Under the pieces are notes generated by a model that saw nothing but the letters and a program-made list of their open reading frames with translations, ran no database searches and was not told the DNA's origin. Position numbers and translations under genes: made by a program. DNA of 48,087 nucleotides from a virus: positions 1 through 48,087 of IMG/VR virus record IMGVR_UViG_3300025889_000189, one strand, 5' to 3'. Every line of letters starts with the position of its first letter. The stretch's first letter is position 1. Below are positions 24,494-35,677 of this stretch, piece by piece.

Positions 24494-27400
24494 GCAGCCT
24501 AAAGAGTTTATATCAAAACAACAAAGAAGGCACAACGGTAAGTAAATACCTCAAGAGCAGTTCGCCTGATACAGTCGGCGACGGGGTAGAGTCCGAAGCT
24601 CATTTAAATGCTCTTACGGCACGTAACGATTATTTCCTTCCACCCATTGATTATTCAGACCCAGAGAACTTTGTAAAGTTTGGGTCTGCTTATGAATATT
24701 ATAAGAATGCGTTTGAATACATCGCTAGTGATTATCCTTATGACGGCTCAGGGCTAGAGAAGACAAACTTCTACAATAACATAAACCCACTAGAAAAATA
24801 TATGCTAGAGGTGGTATATCCTAGATCAACTGGCTTTGTTACTATCGGTGCAGACTACGGCACCGCATATTCAAACTCTTCAGGATATTATTCTTCTTCC
24901 CTTGATCAATATATTCAAGTCAAGGGCGGGCCACACCTAAACACAAAATTTAATGAATCAAAAAATAGAACATCAAATCTTGAGTTTGGTGGTCCAAGCG
25001 GCTCAACAGTAGAGTTCTTCCTAAAGAAGGACGACCTCATAGACTCTGGATCAGAGTCCCCACGACAAGTTATCTTCGATCTTACTAACGGGGTCACAGA
25101 CTCTGGTAGTGCAGATTATGGGAGACTAAGGATAGAGCTTGTTTCAGGTTCTGAGACGCAATTCAATGTGACCATGTTGTCTGGTGCAACAGGATTTAAC
25201 AATGTTTCTGTTCCCTCAACCGCAGGGCAAACAACAATCTCTGACGGGACATGGAGAAACTTCTCATTTGTATTTGATACCAGTGGTTCATCTGGTGTGC
25301 CATCAATTGATTTCTATGTAAATGGCACCTGTATAGAGACAGGAATAACAGGCACCTCCAACATTGAGACAGTCGTTACAGGAACTTTGATTGGTAATAT
25401 TGGTGCCCTCCGCCAAAACCCATCAGGCTCAACAGGGCTCACAGAAGGTGCTGGCAAGTTGTCAGCTTCTATAGATGAGTTCCGCTTCTGGAAAACAAAA
25501 AGAGACGCTGAACAAGTTGGTCGTTATTGGTTCTCTAATGTGGAGGGCGGTAGTGACAAGTATGATGCCAATGTTTCTTTGGGTGTATATTTTAAATTCA
25601 ATGAAGGCATCACTCAAACCGCCAGTATTGATCAGGTCACATTAGATTATTCTGGTAGGGTTTCTAACGGTACATTCACAGGATATACAACAAACTGTAG
25701 AAACACAGGCTCAGCCATAGATCAACTATCGATTGAATCAGTCAGCGAACGTGGCGACCCCATTGTAAGAACAAATCATCCTGAATATATTTCTGTCAAG
25801 AGTAGCTATGAGTTGAGCGGATCAACCTACGACTACAATAATAATGCTAGATTATTGAACCACCTTCCAAACTGGATTATTGAGGAAGAAGAAAACAACA
25901 ATAATGAAATCGTATCTATAACGCAAATCATTTCTGGCTATTTTGATACGCTCTATAATCAGCTTACATCCTTGAGGGAACTAAAATATAACAAGTATAT
26001 TAGCGGAAGTCTTACAGATTCAATAGACGAGTTCCCCTATAATGATAGACTAGTCGAGAATCTAGGTATCCAGACACCAGAGTTGTTTGAAAACGCAGAT
26101 GTACTAGCACAGTTCTTCCAGAGAGACGAGCAGATCAACTTTGATCAACAGTTGGTAGATATTAAGAACTCAATCTACAAGAACATTTATAATAACCTCA
26201 ACTTTATTCTCAAATCCAAGGGTAACGAGAAGGCAGTCAGAAACTTCATTCGTTGTTTGGGTGTTGGTGAAGAGGTGTTAGCTTTCAATACTTATTCTGA
26301 TGACACTGACTTTGAGCTTTCCAGCAGCTATGTTACATCAGTTAGTACGAAGAAGTACGTAGATTTTACAGCTTTGCTTAATCAGTCTGATGACGATGCT
26401 ACAGTTTATCAGTATTATGATTCTTCTAACGCTAACTCTGTGGGTCTCATTAGTGGTTCTACAGATCTTGATGAATATGCTTTTACTTTACAAGGTGAGT
26501 TCATCTTCCCTAACAAAGATGAGCAGGATCAGCTTTCATACATTATGCCTCAAGTTGTTAGTTCCTCTCTTTATGGGTTCCATACACCAAGCGACACAAG
26601 TCAGACTTCTACAGATTTGACTTGGGAGTCGGCAGCAAATGATTTTGGTTTGCAGGTGTATGCTGTTAAGAGTCCCGGCGAGTTTGCAGAAATAACCTCA
26701 CCAACTTACCGTGTAAAAGACGCCTACTTTGTTGTAGAAGATCGTGCTGGTAATACTCTTCTAACTTCCAGTATTTTCAGAAACGTCTATGACAACGAAC
26801 GCTGGAATCTATCCTTGTCCATTAAGCCAAAAAGATATCCATTCTCTGATGGTGTTTTAGATTCATCTGTTTCCACAACAGGATATGAACTTGGGCTTTA
26901 TGGTGTTAATTTCGACACAGGAGCCAAGCAAAACTATTTTAATGCAACAACAGACTTGACTTATGCTTCTGGGTCTTCTATTATTGGTTCCGCAAAAAGG
27001 ATCTATATCGGGGCACACAAAACAAACTTTACAGGAAGCACTCTAACTTCCACCGATGTCCGTGCTTCAAGTATAAGATACTGGACAGATTACTTCTCAC
27101 CAGAAGTTGTAGATTTGCAGGCAAAACAAGTAGATACTCACGGGTCTTTACATCCTTCTAGAAATGCTTACTTGTTCCAAACAGCAAGTGCTGGCGTTTT
27201 CATTCCAAGTATTCAAACACTTGCACTCAACTGGGAGTTCGCCGAAGTAACAGGATCAGATACAAATGGCCGCTTCATAGTACAGGATGCCTCTTCTGGG
27301 TCTGCGGGAACAGATTATGAATCCACATACCAAGGGGATACATTCAGTAACATAAATCTACGACAACACACTGGTCGTGGCGACTTCTTTACAAACTCAT

Positions 27401-28158
27401 CCACTCCAGTTCGTAAGCAATATGTTTATGCTGATAAACTTTTACCACCAGAATACATCGCTTCTAACGAGATGGTAAAAGTCCTCTCAGTAGATGATGA
27501 AGTCTTCGGAACATTTAAGAAGCCTGCTAGTAGCTTCTTTGCTATAGAAAAGAGCATGTATCGCAGCATTTCTAATCGTATGCTCCACTTGTTTGCCTCT
27601 ATTAAAGACTTCAACAACCTTATCGGTGAGCCAGTCAATAAGTACCGAATGAACTACAAACACATGGAAAAAATGCGGGAAATCTTCTTCCGCAAAGTCC
27701 AGAATGATATTGTAGATCTACAGAAATATCTTGATTACTACAAGTGGCTTGACACAGCAATGACTCAAATGCTTGACCAACTTATGCCCGCATCTGCTCG
27801 TTATGCTGCTAATGTTCGCAATATTGTTGAGAGTCATGCTTTGGAAAGAAATAAACTCCAATATCGTGCTCCATTGCTTAAACCACTAGGAAGCCTGGCA
27901 GGAGTAAATCAGATAACTGGTGACATAAACGGTGCAAATACACAGATTGGTGTCGAGGGCGACCCTAGCGATGTAGTCAGCAATCCTCCCCGCCGACCTG
28001 CACAACCAGACCCAGGCGATCTTGGTGGCAATCAGCTTGTAAGCCCTGGTGTTCTAGATGAACAAAGACTTCAGGATTGGGCAAGAAACTTCCAGATTGG
28101 TGAAGTGCAAGTAGAACCAGATATAGACCCAGACTTATTAAGACCTAGGCTTGGATAG
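24490..28158 (+). CDS. Large tail protein with LamG-like domains
   Basis: A 1222-aa protein. Residues about 165-355 match a LamG/concanavalin A-like fold: TVEFFLKKDD, DGTWRNFSFVFDTSGSSG, IDFYVNG, LIGNIGAL, then KLSASIDEFRFWKTKRDAEQV. A second, weaker copy lies at about residues 770-890 (RWNLSLSIKP, KRIYIGAHKTNFTGS, SSIRYWTDYFSPEVVDLQ). Between them is a helical linker. The C terminus is proline/glycine-rich with PPRRPAQPDPGDLGG near residue 1175. LamG domains commonly bind glycans, so this may contribute to host contact, though its baseplate position also fits a structural role. The start overlaps the upstream TGA (ATGA). Confidence 0.72.
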   Translation: MSSLKSLYQNNKEGTTVSKYLKSSSPDTVGDGVESEAHLNALTARNDYFLPPIDYSDPENFVKFGSAYEYYKNAFEYIASDYPYDGSGLEKTNFYNNINPLEKYMLEVVYPRSTGFVTIGADYGTAYSNSSGYYSSSLDQYIQVKGGPHLNTKFNESKNRTSNLEFGGPSGSTVEFFLKKDDLIDSGSESPRQVIFDLTNGVTDSGSADYGRLRIELVSGSETQFNVTMLSGATGFNNVSVPSTAGQTTISDGTWRNFSFVFDTSGSSGVPSIDFYVNGTCIETGITGTSNIETVVTGTLIGNIGALRQNPSGSTGLTEGAGKLSASIDEFRFWKTKRDAEQVGRYWFSNVEGGSDKYDANVSLGVYFKFNEGITQTASIDQVTLDYSGRVSNGTFTGYTTNCRNTGSAIDQLSIESVSERGDPIVRTNHPEYISVKSSYELSGSTYDYNNNARLLNHLPNWIIEEEENNNNEIVSITQIISGYFDTLYNQLTSLRELKYNKYISGSLTDSIDEFPYNDRLVENLGIQTPELFENADVLAQFFQRDEQINFDQQLVDIKNSIYKNIYNNLNFILKSKGNEKAVRNFIRCLGVGEEVLAFNTYSDDTDFELSSSYVTSVSTKKYVDFTALLNQSDDDATVYQYYDSSNANSVGLISGSTDLDEYAFTLQGEFIFPNKDEQDQLSYIMPQVVSSSLYGFHTPSDTSQTSTDLTWESAANDFGLQVYAVKSPGEFAEITSPTYRVKDAYFVVEDRAGNTLLTSSIFRNVYDNERWNLSLSIKPKRYPFSDGVLDSSVSTTGYELGLYGVNFDTGAKQNYFNATTDLTYASGSSIIGSAKRIYIGAHKTNFTGSTLTSTDVRASSIRYWTDYFSPEVVDLQAKQVDTHGSLHPSRNAYLFQTASAGVFIPSIQTLALNWEFAEVTGSDTNGRFIVQDASSGSAGTDYESTYQGDTFSNINLRQHTGRGDFFTNSSTPVRKQYVYADKLLPPEYIASNEMVKVLSVDDEVFGTFKKPASSFFAIEKSMYRSISNRMLHLFASIKDFNNLIGEPVNKYRMNYKHMEKMREIFFRKVQNDIVDLQKYLDYYKWLDTAMTQMLDQLMPASARYAANVRNIVESHALERNKLQYRAPLLKPLGSLAGVNQITGDINGANTQIGVEGDPSDVVSNPPRRPAQPDPGDLGGNQLVSPGVLDEQRLQDWARNFQIGEVQVEPDIDPDLLRPRLG

Positions 28159-28184
28159 ATACTCTGCAAGGAACTAGTTACTAA

Positions 28185-31100
28185 ATGGCTAATAAAACTA
28201 TTATAAACTCTGCTCCACCAAAACCATCAAAAAGGGTTATAGGCGGATCTAACCAGAGAAGTAAAGCAAGATTAAACCTACAGGGATCTCACGGTTGGGC
28301 TCTTAACCACGCTCCAATAGATTCTGATGAGAGTAAGAACGCTATTTGGTGGAAAGAAAACGCAGAGAGATACGATGCACCTTTGTCTTCGTCTGGCGAT
28401 GTTTTATACACAAGACAGTCTGCTCAACGTGAGGTTCAGAGGGAATCAGATAAAAGAAGAATTTATAATCTAGATGCGGAAATAAACAAATCTATAAAAG
28501 GTGGAAGTAATCAACCTTTCAATAAAAAGAATCGTTTAACAAATATTGCATTTGGTGACTTTGAGCAAGAGATAAACATAACTGATGAGTTGTATCCCAA
28601 CTTAAAAAAGAGACTATCTGTAAAGGCAACTATAGATGGGCAAACTTATGTAGGGGAACAAGTACTTCCCTTCAGTGCATTTAGTTCAAGCGTCAATACA
28701 GGGTACCAATCTTTCCTATCATCATCAGGCTATACAGATGTAGATTTTGCAAATCTTCATAACGATAAAATACAGCCATACAACGGAGAGGTTCCACTTC
28801 AGGGACCTTTCACTGAAAGATATGTTGGCGGTATTCAGGCACGACACAATGCACCATTGAGAACAAGCGAAAGAAAAGAGCAGTTTTCTATATCATTGGA
28901 TGGTGGTTTTGCTATAGCTTCAATAACAATCGACATCGGCGGCGGTTTTGATATAGCAAACTATGACGGCAAAGAGGTCACTCTAGATTTAGACGGCGTC
29001 AGTTTTATAACTAGCTTTGATATTGGCGTGAATATAGATGAAAGCACTGAAAGTGTTTCGGGTATTGCCGATGCTCTAAATGTAAGTGATGTAGCAACCG
29101 CCCTCAAGAATAGTCTAAATGCTGCTATCACAGCACAGGGTCTCCGCATCTTTGTTGAACCTTATTCTTCTGGTGCGGTGATATTTGTATCCTCTAGGAT
29201 TCCAGGACCTTCAGTGAATGGGATTGAGTTTGCAGGATCTCTTATATCTAGCATTTATGGATCTACCGCTGCTTTTGCAGGTGGTAAGGCACCATCCGCC
29301 ACAATCGATGCGATTTCTGGAGCTAACCCAAGGGGTCAATATTTACGAGGACAGGCAGCCAAAGCACCTGTAAATATAAGGAACATAAAAACATTATTTA
29401 CATCCGATAGTGTTCGTGTAGTTGGTAACTACGTCAGAAACTATGAAGTTGTTCAAGGTGCTAACCGAGCCGCAACCAACATGGACTTGGCTTATAACAC
29501 AGATAACTACAGCTATCAGACACCAAGTGCTTTCGTGACAACGCCTGACCGTAGGACACTGGGACTAACTGGTTCGGCAGATTTCCCCGCACCTCGTCAG
29601 ATCACTTCCAGAAAGATTAACGAGACAATCATTGTGAATCGTTTCTCTGCTCCAGGTGATAAGGTAGATTCTAAGCAGCAGTTCCGTGATGTAGCATCTG
29701 ATCAGTTCTCATCTAATAATGCTCTTCCATTCCGCAACTTGCCTGTACGGAATCCATACATTAAGCAACTTGCTACACATACAGACTTTGGCGGTTTTGA
29801 GCCAGGAAGCACAACAGTCGCTTCAGTCCATAAAACACAAAGAAACCAAACCCAACGAGTAGAGGCTTCTGGTAGTACATTCGTAACAGGGACAGTTTAT
29901 GATGCTTATTTTGTGACAAGACCAGTTCCAGCGGGTGATAGTACTCAGTGGTTCTTTGCTTTATCTGGGTCTGACACAAATACATATAGCAACTATGTTC
30001 TTTCGGGTTCAAAGTATCCAGAAGATATCACTCTATCAAGAACAAATATTACTGCGGACGCACCAAGTTTATTTGATCCTGGGACTGGTGGTTTCACCTG
30101 GACTGATGGAAATACATACTATATCTGGTCAGATAATCCATATAATGCACCCTGGTCACAGATTGCAACACAATACAAAAATGCGGCAAGATACCTAAGA
30201 AAGAATAATCTTTATGAACTCCTTCCTGAAGAGGTTGTCTCTAAGGATGCGATTAATAATTTAGATTCTACCCAGTCAAGAACTTCTACTGATCAAGCCG
30301 GGAACACAATAACAAACTATTATTCTCAAGCATTTATTGAGCCTCCAATAACCTCTCGATATAAGCCACTCGTCCATCAGATTGAGACATTTATTGGATC
30401 CCCCTCAGAGACAACTGACAACAAGATTACGCTTAATCTAGAATACAGTTATGGCAACTCTTTGATGGGCTTTGCGAACCGAGAACTTAACAGACAACTT
30501 GCTGGCGATCTTAAGTTTGCTCACAACAAAATCAAGCGACCATACGAAGCATTGCGGGAACAACTAAATAGTGACTCATCTCGCACTCTAAATGGCGTGA
30601 ATATGATAAAAATGTTCGCATACAACGAGACAATCTTCCCAAGAGAAATAAACACCTACCTTTCTGGAAGTCGTGCTCGTTTAGCGTTTGCAAACTCTTA
30701 TTGGAAGAATGATGCTGATATAGAAACTGTAACAACTTTCTATAGCAATTTTGATGTTCTTTTTTATTCTCCCACAATTGAAGCAAGAGACAATAGACAA
30801 GTCCCAAGATTGACTGCTCCATTCACAACTTCTCAAGGATATGTCATCCAGAGGTCTGAACAGTTGCCTTACAATCCTTCTAACCCTTCGACACCTCAAG
30901 GAACAGGCCCAGGCACTGCATCTATATGGCCAATGGATTCTTATTTGTGGTCTGATTTGTCCGATACATATGCTGGGTCAGCATTCAATACAGGAACCTA
31001 TTCGGCTTCTGTTATCTTGGCTGACCAATCAACTACCGCTTGTGGTGAGCTTATGATGACTCATTACGGGACAGTGATAGATTATACAACGGACAGTAAT

Positions 31101-34100
31101 CCGCTGTATGTCACAAGTAGTCGCAGTTATTACTTAACAGCCGATACAGTATCTTCTCAGTATGTTTATAACATTGCTTTTGCTACAGGAACTCTCAGCA
31201 CCCTTACTACATCTGTTGAGCCCCGTATTCCAGGTGGGCCTTTCTCTCGTCCTGCTTGGACAGCGGCTTCTGAGCGAAGATTTGTCGATGGAGAAAACAA
31301 AGGGGACTTGGCTACTCAGGTTTACCCATTCTATAATAGTTACGACCAGTGGGTAGCCGAACTAAGACTTAAAGGCAAGGCCCACACAATTATTCCAGAG
31401 TATCGTGTAAGCGAGCATGTATCCGAGTTTAAGACCAATCGAACACTGTTCACAGCGATTTCTTCCTCACTAGAAATCACGGGAGCAAATACAAATAATT
31501 TTGACGGAACGAACACAGACTTCTACACAAGGTATTCTACTACGGATAATATGGAGTTCTTATCTGACTTTATGACATATGATAAGGGCGATGTCAATTT
31601 TATTTTTAATGATTATCCTCGTCACTTTGAGATAAATTCTGATGCGATTATGAAGTTGTTGCCTTACGATGGATTCTATCCAATGAATAGAACCCTTGAA
31701 ATATCAACACTTTTCTCCCAATCCTATAGTGCTGCTGCACAATTTACAGGCTCTGAGGCTGGTGCTCATAGTCAGTGGAGAACATTATTAAGACCATACT
31801 TCGCACCAGGCATCATGTATAACTCCATCAAGTCTGGTGTTGCTGTTGATTATCCAATCCGCAGGGTAACAAGAAATGAAGGACAATATGTCGAGCAAAA
31901 TACTGTTGTTTATGATCCAATATATCCAGGCTATAAGATTGGCTACCCATTGTTCGGCAGCCTCTACGGTGCTTTAACTGGTGCTGCTGATGTTTCAGGT
32001 ACAATCCCAGGGGGACAAAGAAGAAATAGAGAAGATTTTGATTGGACCGATCCAGATGTAAATGCTTTATTCTGGGCAGACAGACTTCCTTTTGAGTCTA
32101 TTTTGGCACCTGAAGATTACTTAACTGCTGATTTAGGCACCACAACTGGTTCATTGGCAACAGTGATGTCTGATATTAACACATTCCTTCACCTAGATGT
32201 TACAGCGTCTTTCACTGAAGGGCAGATAGATTCTAACAATCTTTACAAAAAAGCAGTATCTAACTTCCTTGCTAATGTTCCACAATTTTTCTTGAAGACA
32301 AAGGAGAATAAGTTTGGATCTCCAGGGAAACTCACGAAGTTTGTATCTCAATTCGGCAGCCCATCCAAGGGCTCTCAAGAAGTTACAGCCGCTGCTCGTA
32401 CTGTAACTATTGATCCTAAAAAGGCTTACATGATGGAGATCGGTCTAATGAAGACTGATCAGTTCAATATGTACAGCAACCCAGCAGCTTTTGGTCCAGC
32501 AACTAACACAAGCTATATTTACCAGCCTTGGGAAATTGCCGAGGCCTCTGGCTCCTGGGTACCCTCTGGTTCTGCTTGGCCTAAACACCGTGGTGAGTTC
32601 GCTCCATTTACACCACCATATTACTACGGACCTTCACTGGCTCGTATTACCTTCATGCCTTTGGGGGACAAAGAAGAATATACACTAGAAGAAATCCTAA
32701 ACAATGATCGTGGTGAAGTCTTTGTAGATTTCCTCAATGAAAGCGGAAGTTACTATGATGCTACATCAGGCTCTTATGTCGATGCTTACGGAAACACCAT
32801 AACAACAAACACAACACCTGCTTATAAGTGGAATCGTGCTTGGCTCAACAGAATGGACATTGATGCCTCTATCAACATAGACAATGAGTTCCCAACTTCA
32901 GCAGGGTCTTCATATAAATCAGTAGATCCTAATAAATGGACAATCATGCCTAAGTGGGAAAGTCCAATTCTAGATTTCCCAAGTATCACAAGAACCCCAG
33001 CCGTGCCGGCAGTTCCAGTTGCTTATGCTACTGCTTCAGCAACTATGGCAGCAGGTCTTGTTGCTGATTACGACACACTTGACTTAGTCATTGAAACTAG
33101 TACAGTAACTGTTACTTTCACTTTTGATGCAGCTTCAGTTGGTCCATCTAGGACAAGCGCAACAGATTATAAGGTAGGGTATTCAGGCTCTTCAGGTAAT
33201 CCTGAAGTTGCGCAAGCTCTCTCAGCATCAGTTGCTCTAGCTCTGAGTAATGCAGAAATAGATGTAACACCATTTGTATCGGATTCTTTATCTTCAATAG
33301 TGGTCCTTACAGATAATGTTGGTGGAACAGGGATTAACGGGAAGGCATTAACTGGAGATACAGTCACGCTAGGCTACATTACCCAGTCTCCTTTTGCTGG
33401 CGGTGCAGATGCTACACCAGGGGTCCCTGCTTCTACAACAGTGGATTACAACTTTTCATCTTCTGTCAACCCTTCAGAATTCACAAGTTCTGCTCAAGGT
33501 ATGTGGCACCAATACGGCTCCACACCCGACGAAGGTGAGGGCGTCTATATGTATATCAAGGATATTCCAACTGACGAAGACGAAGAATACGACCTTATCG
33601 CCAGTTTGGTATATTCAGGAGCAATGGTCGGCACAGTAGGCAGCTATGACTACGTTCGTAAGGTGCCAAAATACGTTATTGATTCTAACAGAACAGTGAC
33701 TTCTCTAGCAGACCTTTGCGGCTTCGACCCCGACGAGATTATACGAAAAGGCTTCGACCCCAAGAAAGCCAAGAGGCTCGGCGAACTTGCAGAAGACAAT
33801 GAAAACTCTATATCAGAAGCAGTCGTTGCCCTACCATTTTACCTTGATGAGAATGGCGAGCCAAAACTCATCACACTTCAGGCTTCACCAACAGAGTTGG
33901 GACCAAAAATCAAAGAGTTCCGCAAGAACTTCACCAAGTACTCATTACCACCAGTTCTCGCACAGAAACTCCTAGGTCTCGTTCCAAAGGGCTACCCAAC
34001 GGTTGCCGACACAATCAACCCGTTTGGCGGCGACGAATACGACGAGATACTTTCAGGGGAAGACATAAAACAAATACCTGTTGTCTATCTCATGGAACAC

Positions 34101-34724
34101 ACTGCTCAACTAACCAAGCAAGACCTAGCCGATATCTGGCAAGGTATTATGCCCGATCTAGCAAGACGAATGAACTTCAGTTTCTCTGCGATTGACCACT
34201 ACATGCCTGGTGATAATGTAGAAGATACACCAACCCAGTTCCCAGAGGTCTTAAAAGAGCAGATCAACCTCGGTGCAGTTCGTGACGGCAACCCAAGATA
34301 TGACCTATTGGACATCGCCGAAAAGGCTTGTAAGCAAGGCTTCTTCCCAGAGATTAAGTGGCTAGTCTTCAAGGTAAAAGAAAAAGGCTACTCAACTTAT
34401 GCTGAAATGATCATTGAAGAAGTTGATGGACCAAATGCTCTTGGGTATGATAATGCGAAAGAGTTTATGACTCTTCAGGGTCTCCCAGAAGATCAGGTTG
34501 ATAGAATCCTCGGCGACCGAGATGAGTTTGCTAAGAATGCTTACATTTCCAAGCACTCCTTGGACAGCCCAACTTATAACTGGCCTTATGATTACTGCTC
34601 CTTGATTGAGTCAGTCAAGATTAACTCTAAAGTTGGCTTCCGCCCAGATCTTGAAAAAGAGTACGAGGAAACTGAGGCAAAGCTAACCCAACAGACCATA
34701 GACGAAAAAGCGGGCAACAAATAA
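28185..34724 (+). CDS. Giant virion structural protein (2179 aa) with duplicated domain
   Basis: Largest gene in the window. AAGGAACT at 28169-28176 serves the ATG. The protein starts with a basic linker (SAPPKPSKRVIGGSNQRSK). A domain of about 110 residues recurs at about 248-370 and 1628-1742; both copies have VA.AL, a strand pair, NG(I/K), and FAGG at the end. Much of residues 370-1500 is Asn/Ser/Thr/Tyr-rich beta structure typical of tail fibre or baseplate proteins. The C-terminal 420 residues are charged and helical, with GFDPDEIIRKGFDPKK near residue 1847. Family unknown. It may build the outer baseplate or link it to fibres. Confidence 0.7.
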   Translation: MANKTIINSAPPKPSKRVIGGSNQRSKARLNLQGSHGWALNHAPIDSDESKNAIWWKENAERYDAPLSSSGDVLYTRQSAQREVQRESDKRRIYNLDAEINKSIKGGSNQPFNKKNRLTNIAFGDFEQEINITDELYPNLKKRLSVKATIDGQTYVGEQVLPFSAFSSSVNTGYQSFLSSSGYTDVDFANLHNDKIQPYNGEVPLQGPFTERYVGGIQARHNAPLRTSERKEQFSISLDGGFAIASITIDIGGGFDIANYDGKEVTLDLDGVSFITSFDIGVNIDESTESVSGIADALNVSDVATALKNSLNAAITAQGLRIFVEPYSSGAVIFVSSRIPGPSVNGIEFAGSLISSIYGSTAAFAGGKAPSATIDAISGANPRGQYLRGQAAKAPVNIRNIKTLFTSDSVRVVGNYVRNYEVVQGANRAATNMDLAYNTDNYSYQTPSAFVTTPDRRTLGLTGSADFPAPRQITSRKINETIIVNRFSAPGDKVDSKQQFRDVASDQFSSNNALPFRNLPVRNPYIKQLATHTDFGGFEPGSTTVASVHKTQRNQTQRVEASGSTFVTGTVYDAYFVTRPVPAGDSTQWFFALSGSDTNTYSNYVLSGSKYPEDITLSRTNITADAPSLFDPGTGGFTWTDGNTYYIWSDNPYNAPWSQIATQYKNAARYLRKNNLYELLPEEVVSKDAINNLDSTQSRTSTDQAGNTITNYYSQAFIEPPITSRYKPLVHQIETFIGSPSETTDNKITLNLEYSYGNSLMGFANRELNRQLAGDLKFAHNKIKRPYEALREQLNSDSSRTLNGVNMIKMFAYNETIFPREINTYLSGSRARLAFANSYWKNDADIETVTTFYSNFDVLFYSPTIEARDNRQVPRLTAPFTTSQGYVIQRSEQLPYNPSNPSTPQGTGPGTASIWPMDSYLWSDLSDTYAGSAFNTGTYSASVILADQSTTACGELMMTHYGTVIDYTTDSNPLYVTSSRSYYLTADTVSSQYVYNIAFATGTLSTLTTSVEPRIPGGPFSRPAWTAASERRFVDGENKGDLATQVYPFYNSYDQWVAELRLKGKAHTIIPEYRVSEHVSEFKTNRTLFTAISSSLEITGANTNNFDGTNTDFYTRYSTTDNMEFLSDFMTYDKGDVNFIFNDYPRHFEINSDAIMKLLPYDGFYPMNRTLEISTLFSQSYSAAAQFTGSEAGAHSQWRTLLRPYFAPGIMYNSIKSGVAVDYPIRRVTRNEGQYVEQNTVVYDPIYPGYKIGYPLFGSLYGALTGAADVSGTIPGGQRRNREDFDWTDPDVNALFWADRLPFESILAPEDYLTADLGTTTGSLATVMSDINTFLHLDVTASFTEGQIDSNNLYKKAVSNFLANVPQFFLKTKENKFGSPGKLTKFVSQFGSPSKGSQEVTAAARTVTIDPKKAYMMEIGLMKTDQFNMYSNPAAFGPATNTSYIYQPWEIAEASGSWVPSGSAWPKHRGEFAPFTPPYYYGPSLARITFMPLGDKEEYTLEEILNNDRGEVFVDFLNESGSYYDATSGSYVDAYGNTITTNTTPAYKWNRAWLNRMDIDASINIDNEFPTSAGSSYKSVDPNKWTIMPKWESPILDFPSITRTPAVPAVPVAYATASATMAAGLVADYDTLDLVIETSTVTVTFTFDAASVGPSRTSATDYKVGYSGSSGNPEVAQALSASVALALSNAEIDVTPFVSDSLSSIVVLTDNVGGTGINGKALTGDTVTLGYITQSPFAGGADATPGVPASTTVDYNFSSSVNPSEFTSSAQGMWHQYGSTPDEGEGVYMYIKDIPTDEDEEYDLIASLVYSGAMVGTVGSYDYVRKVPKYVIDSNRTVTSLADLCGFDPDEIIRKGFDPKKAKRLGELAEDNENSISEAVVALPFYLDENGEPKLITLQASPTELGPKIKEFRKNFTKYSLPPVLAQKLLGLVPKGYPTVADTINPFGGDEYDEILSGEDIKQIPVVYLMEHTAQLTKQDLADIWQGIMPDLARRMNFSFSAIDHYMPGDNVEDTPTQFPEVLKEQINLGAVRDGNPRYDLLDIAEKACKQGFFPEIKWLVFKVKEKGYSTYAEMIIEEVDGPNALGYDNAKEFMTLQGLPEDQVDRILGDRDEFAKNAYISKHSLDSPTYNWPYDYCSLIESVKINSKVGFRPDLEKEYEETEAKLTQQTIDEKAGNK

Positions 34725-34747
34725 TAATGTATGAGGATATTTAGGGT

Positions 34748-35671
34748 ATGGTCCGTTTTTTCAATCAAAAAGAAGAAGTAATCAACATCGAACTCACGCC
34801 ATACGGCAGACAACAGTTCGCTAGCGGTACTCTGTCCCCAGCATTTTATGCTTTTTATGATACTTCTATTCTCTATGATGGGGAATATGGCAGCATAACT
34901 GAAACACAGAATCAGGTAACCAATAGAATCTCTAATGAAACACCAAGACTACAGACGTTGTCCAGGTTCTCTTCAGAACCAGGTTCTGTTTTTTCTTTAG
35001 CTACCGCAAGAAATCAAGACGATTTCTCTCAAAATAATGAGTGGAACGCCGCTTTTTACAGAATGCTGGGAAGCAGCGACCCAAACTCTACATACAATCC
35101 AGCTTGGAAGGTGAATGTCCTAGATCTAAGTGATGTCGGATTTCACGAAGGCGTTCAATACAATGCTAGCAATACCATACCACAAATGAGTGCTACATTA
35201 CAAATAGATTATGAAAGCATTCCAGTTCCTGACTCTGAGGAAACAATCTTAACTCTTGTTAGCACTGATAAGTTTGTTCTAGATATCGAGGAACTCAATA
35301 CAATATTCAAAGGAAACGGAAACTTTGATATAGAGGTTTATGTTTCAGGAACCGATGGCTTAATCAAATCACTTGGATTTATTAACGACAGGTCTGAAAA
35401 GGGAGACATCCTAGCAACTCAGGCTGACCCTTATACTTTAGCTAACACAATCAATGGGACAGAGGAAGATATAAATAATAACTTCCCAGTTCTTGATGAA
35501 AGTTATGTTGAGTTCTTTTTAGATATTTCTGTAGATGATGAAATCGTGGGCATATCCTTGCCAACAAACTCAACACTCTATAGCAGAAAAGTAGATAGAA
35601 ATCCAGTAGATCTTTGCGATATAACACCAGGTGCTATCAACTTTGATACAAACGGCGAAAACGACGGATAA
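34748..35671 (+). CDS. Structural protein with LTxxGR N-terminal module
   Basis: A 307-aa protein. The first 45 residues include IELTPYGRQQFASGTLSPAFYAFYD, matching the LT..GR..(L/F)A.G......F pattern found again at the start of the protein at 42064. The rest is beta-rich and acidic, ending NFDTNGENDG. AGGATATTTAGGGT precedes the ATG. I know this N-terminal module from tail or baseplate proteins of marine T4-like phages, but not its function. Confidence 0.6.
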   Translation: MVRFFNQKEEVINIELTPYGRQQFASGTLSPAFYAFYDTSILYDGEYGSITETQNQVTNRISNETPRLQTLSRFSSEPGSVFSLATARNQDDFSQNNEWNAAFYRMLGSSDPNSTYNPAWKVNVLDLSDVGFHEGVQYNASNTIPQMSATLQIDYESIPVPDSEETILTLVSTDKFVLDIEELNTIFKGNGNFDIEVYVSGTDGLIKSLGFINDRSEKGDILATQADPYTLANTINGTEEDINNNFPVLDESYVEFFLDISVDDEIVGISLPTNSTLYSRKVDRNPVDLCDITPGAINFDTNGENDG

Positions 35672-35677
35672 TAAGAG

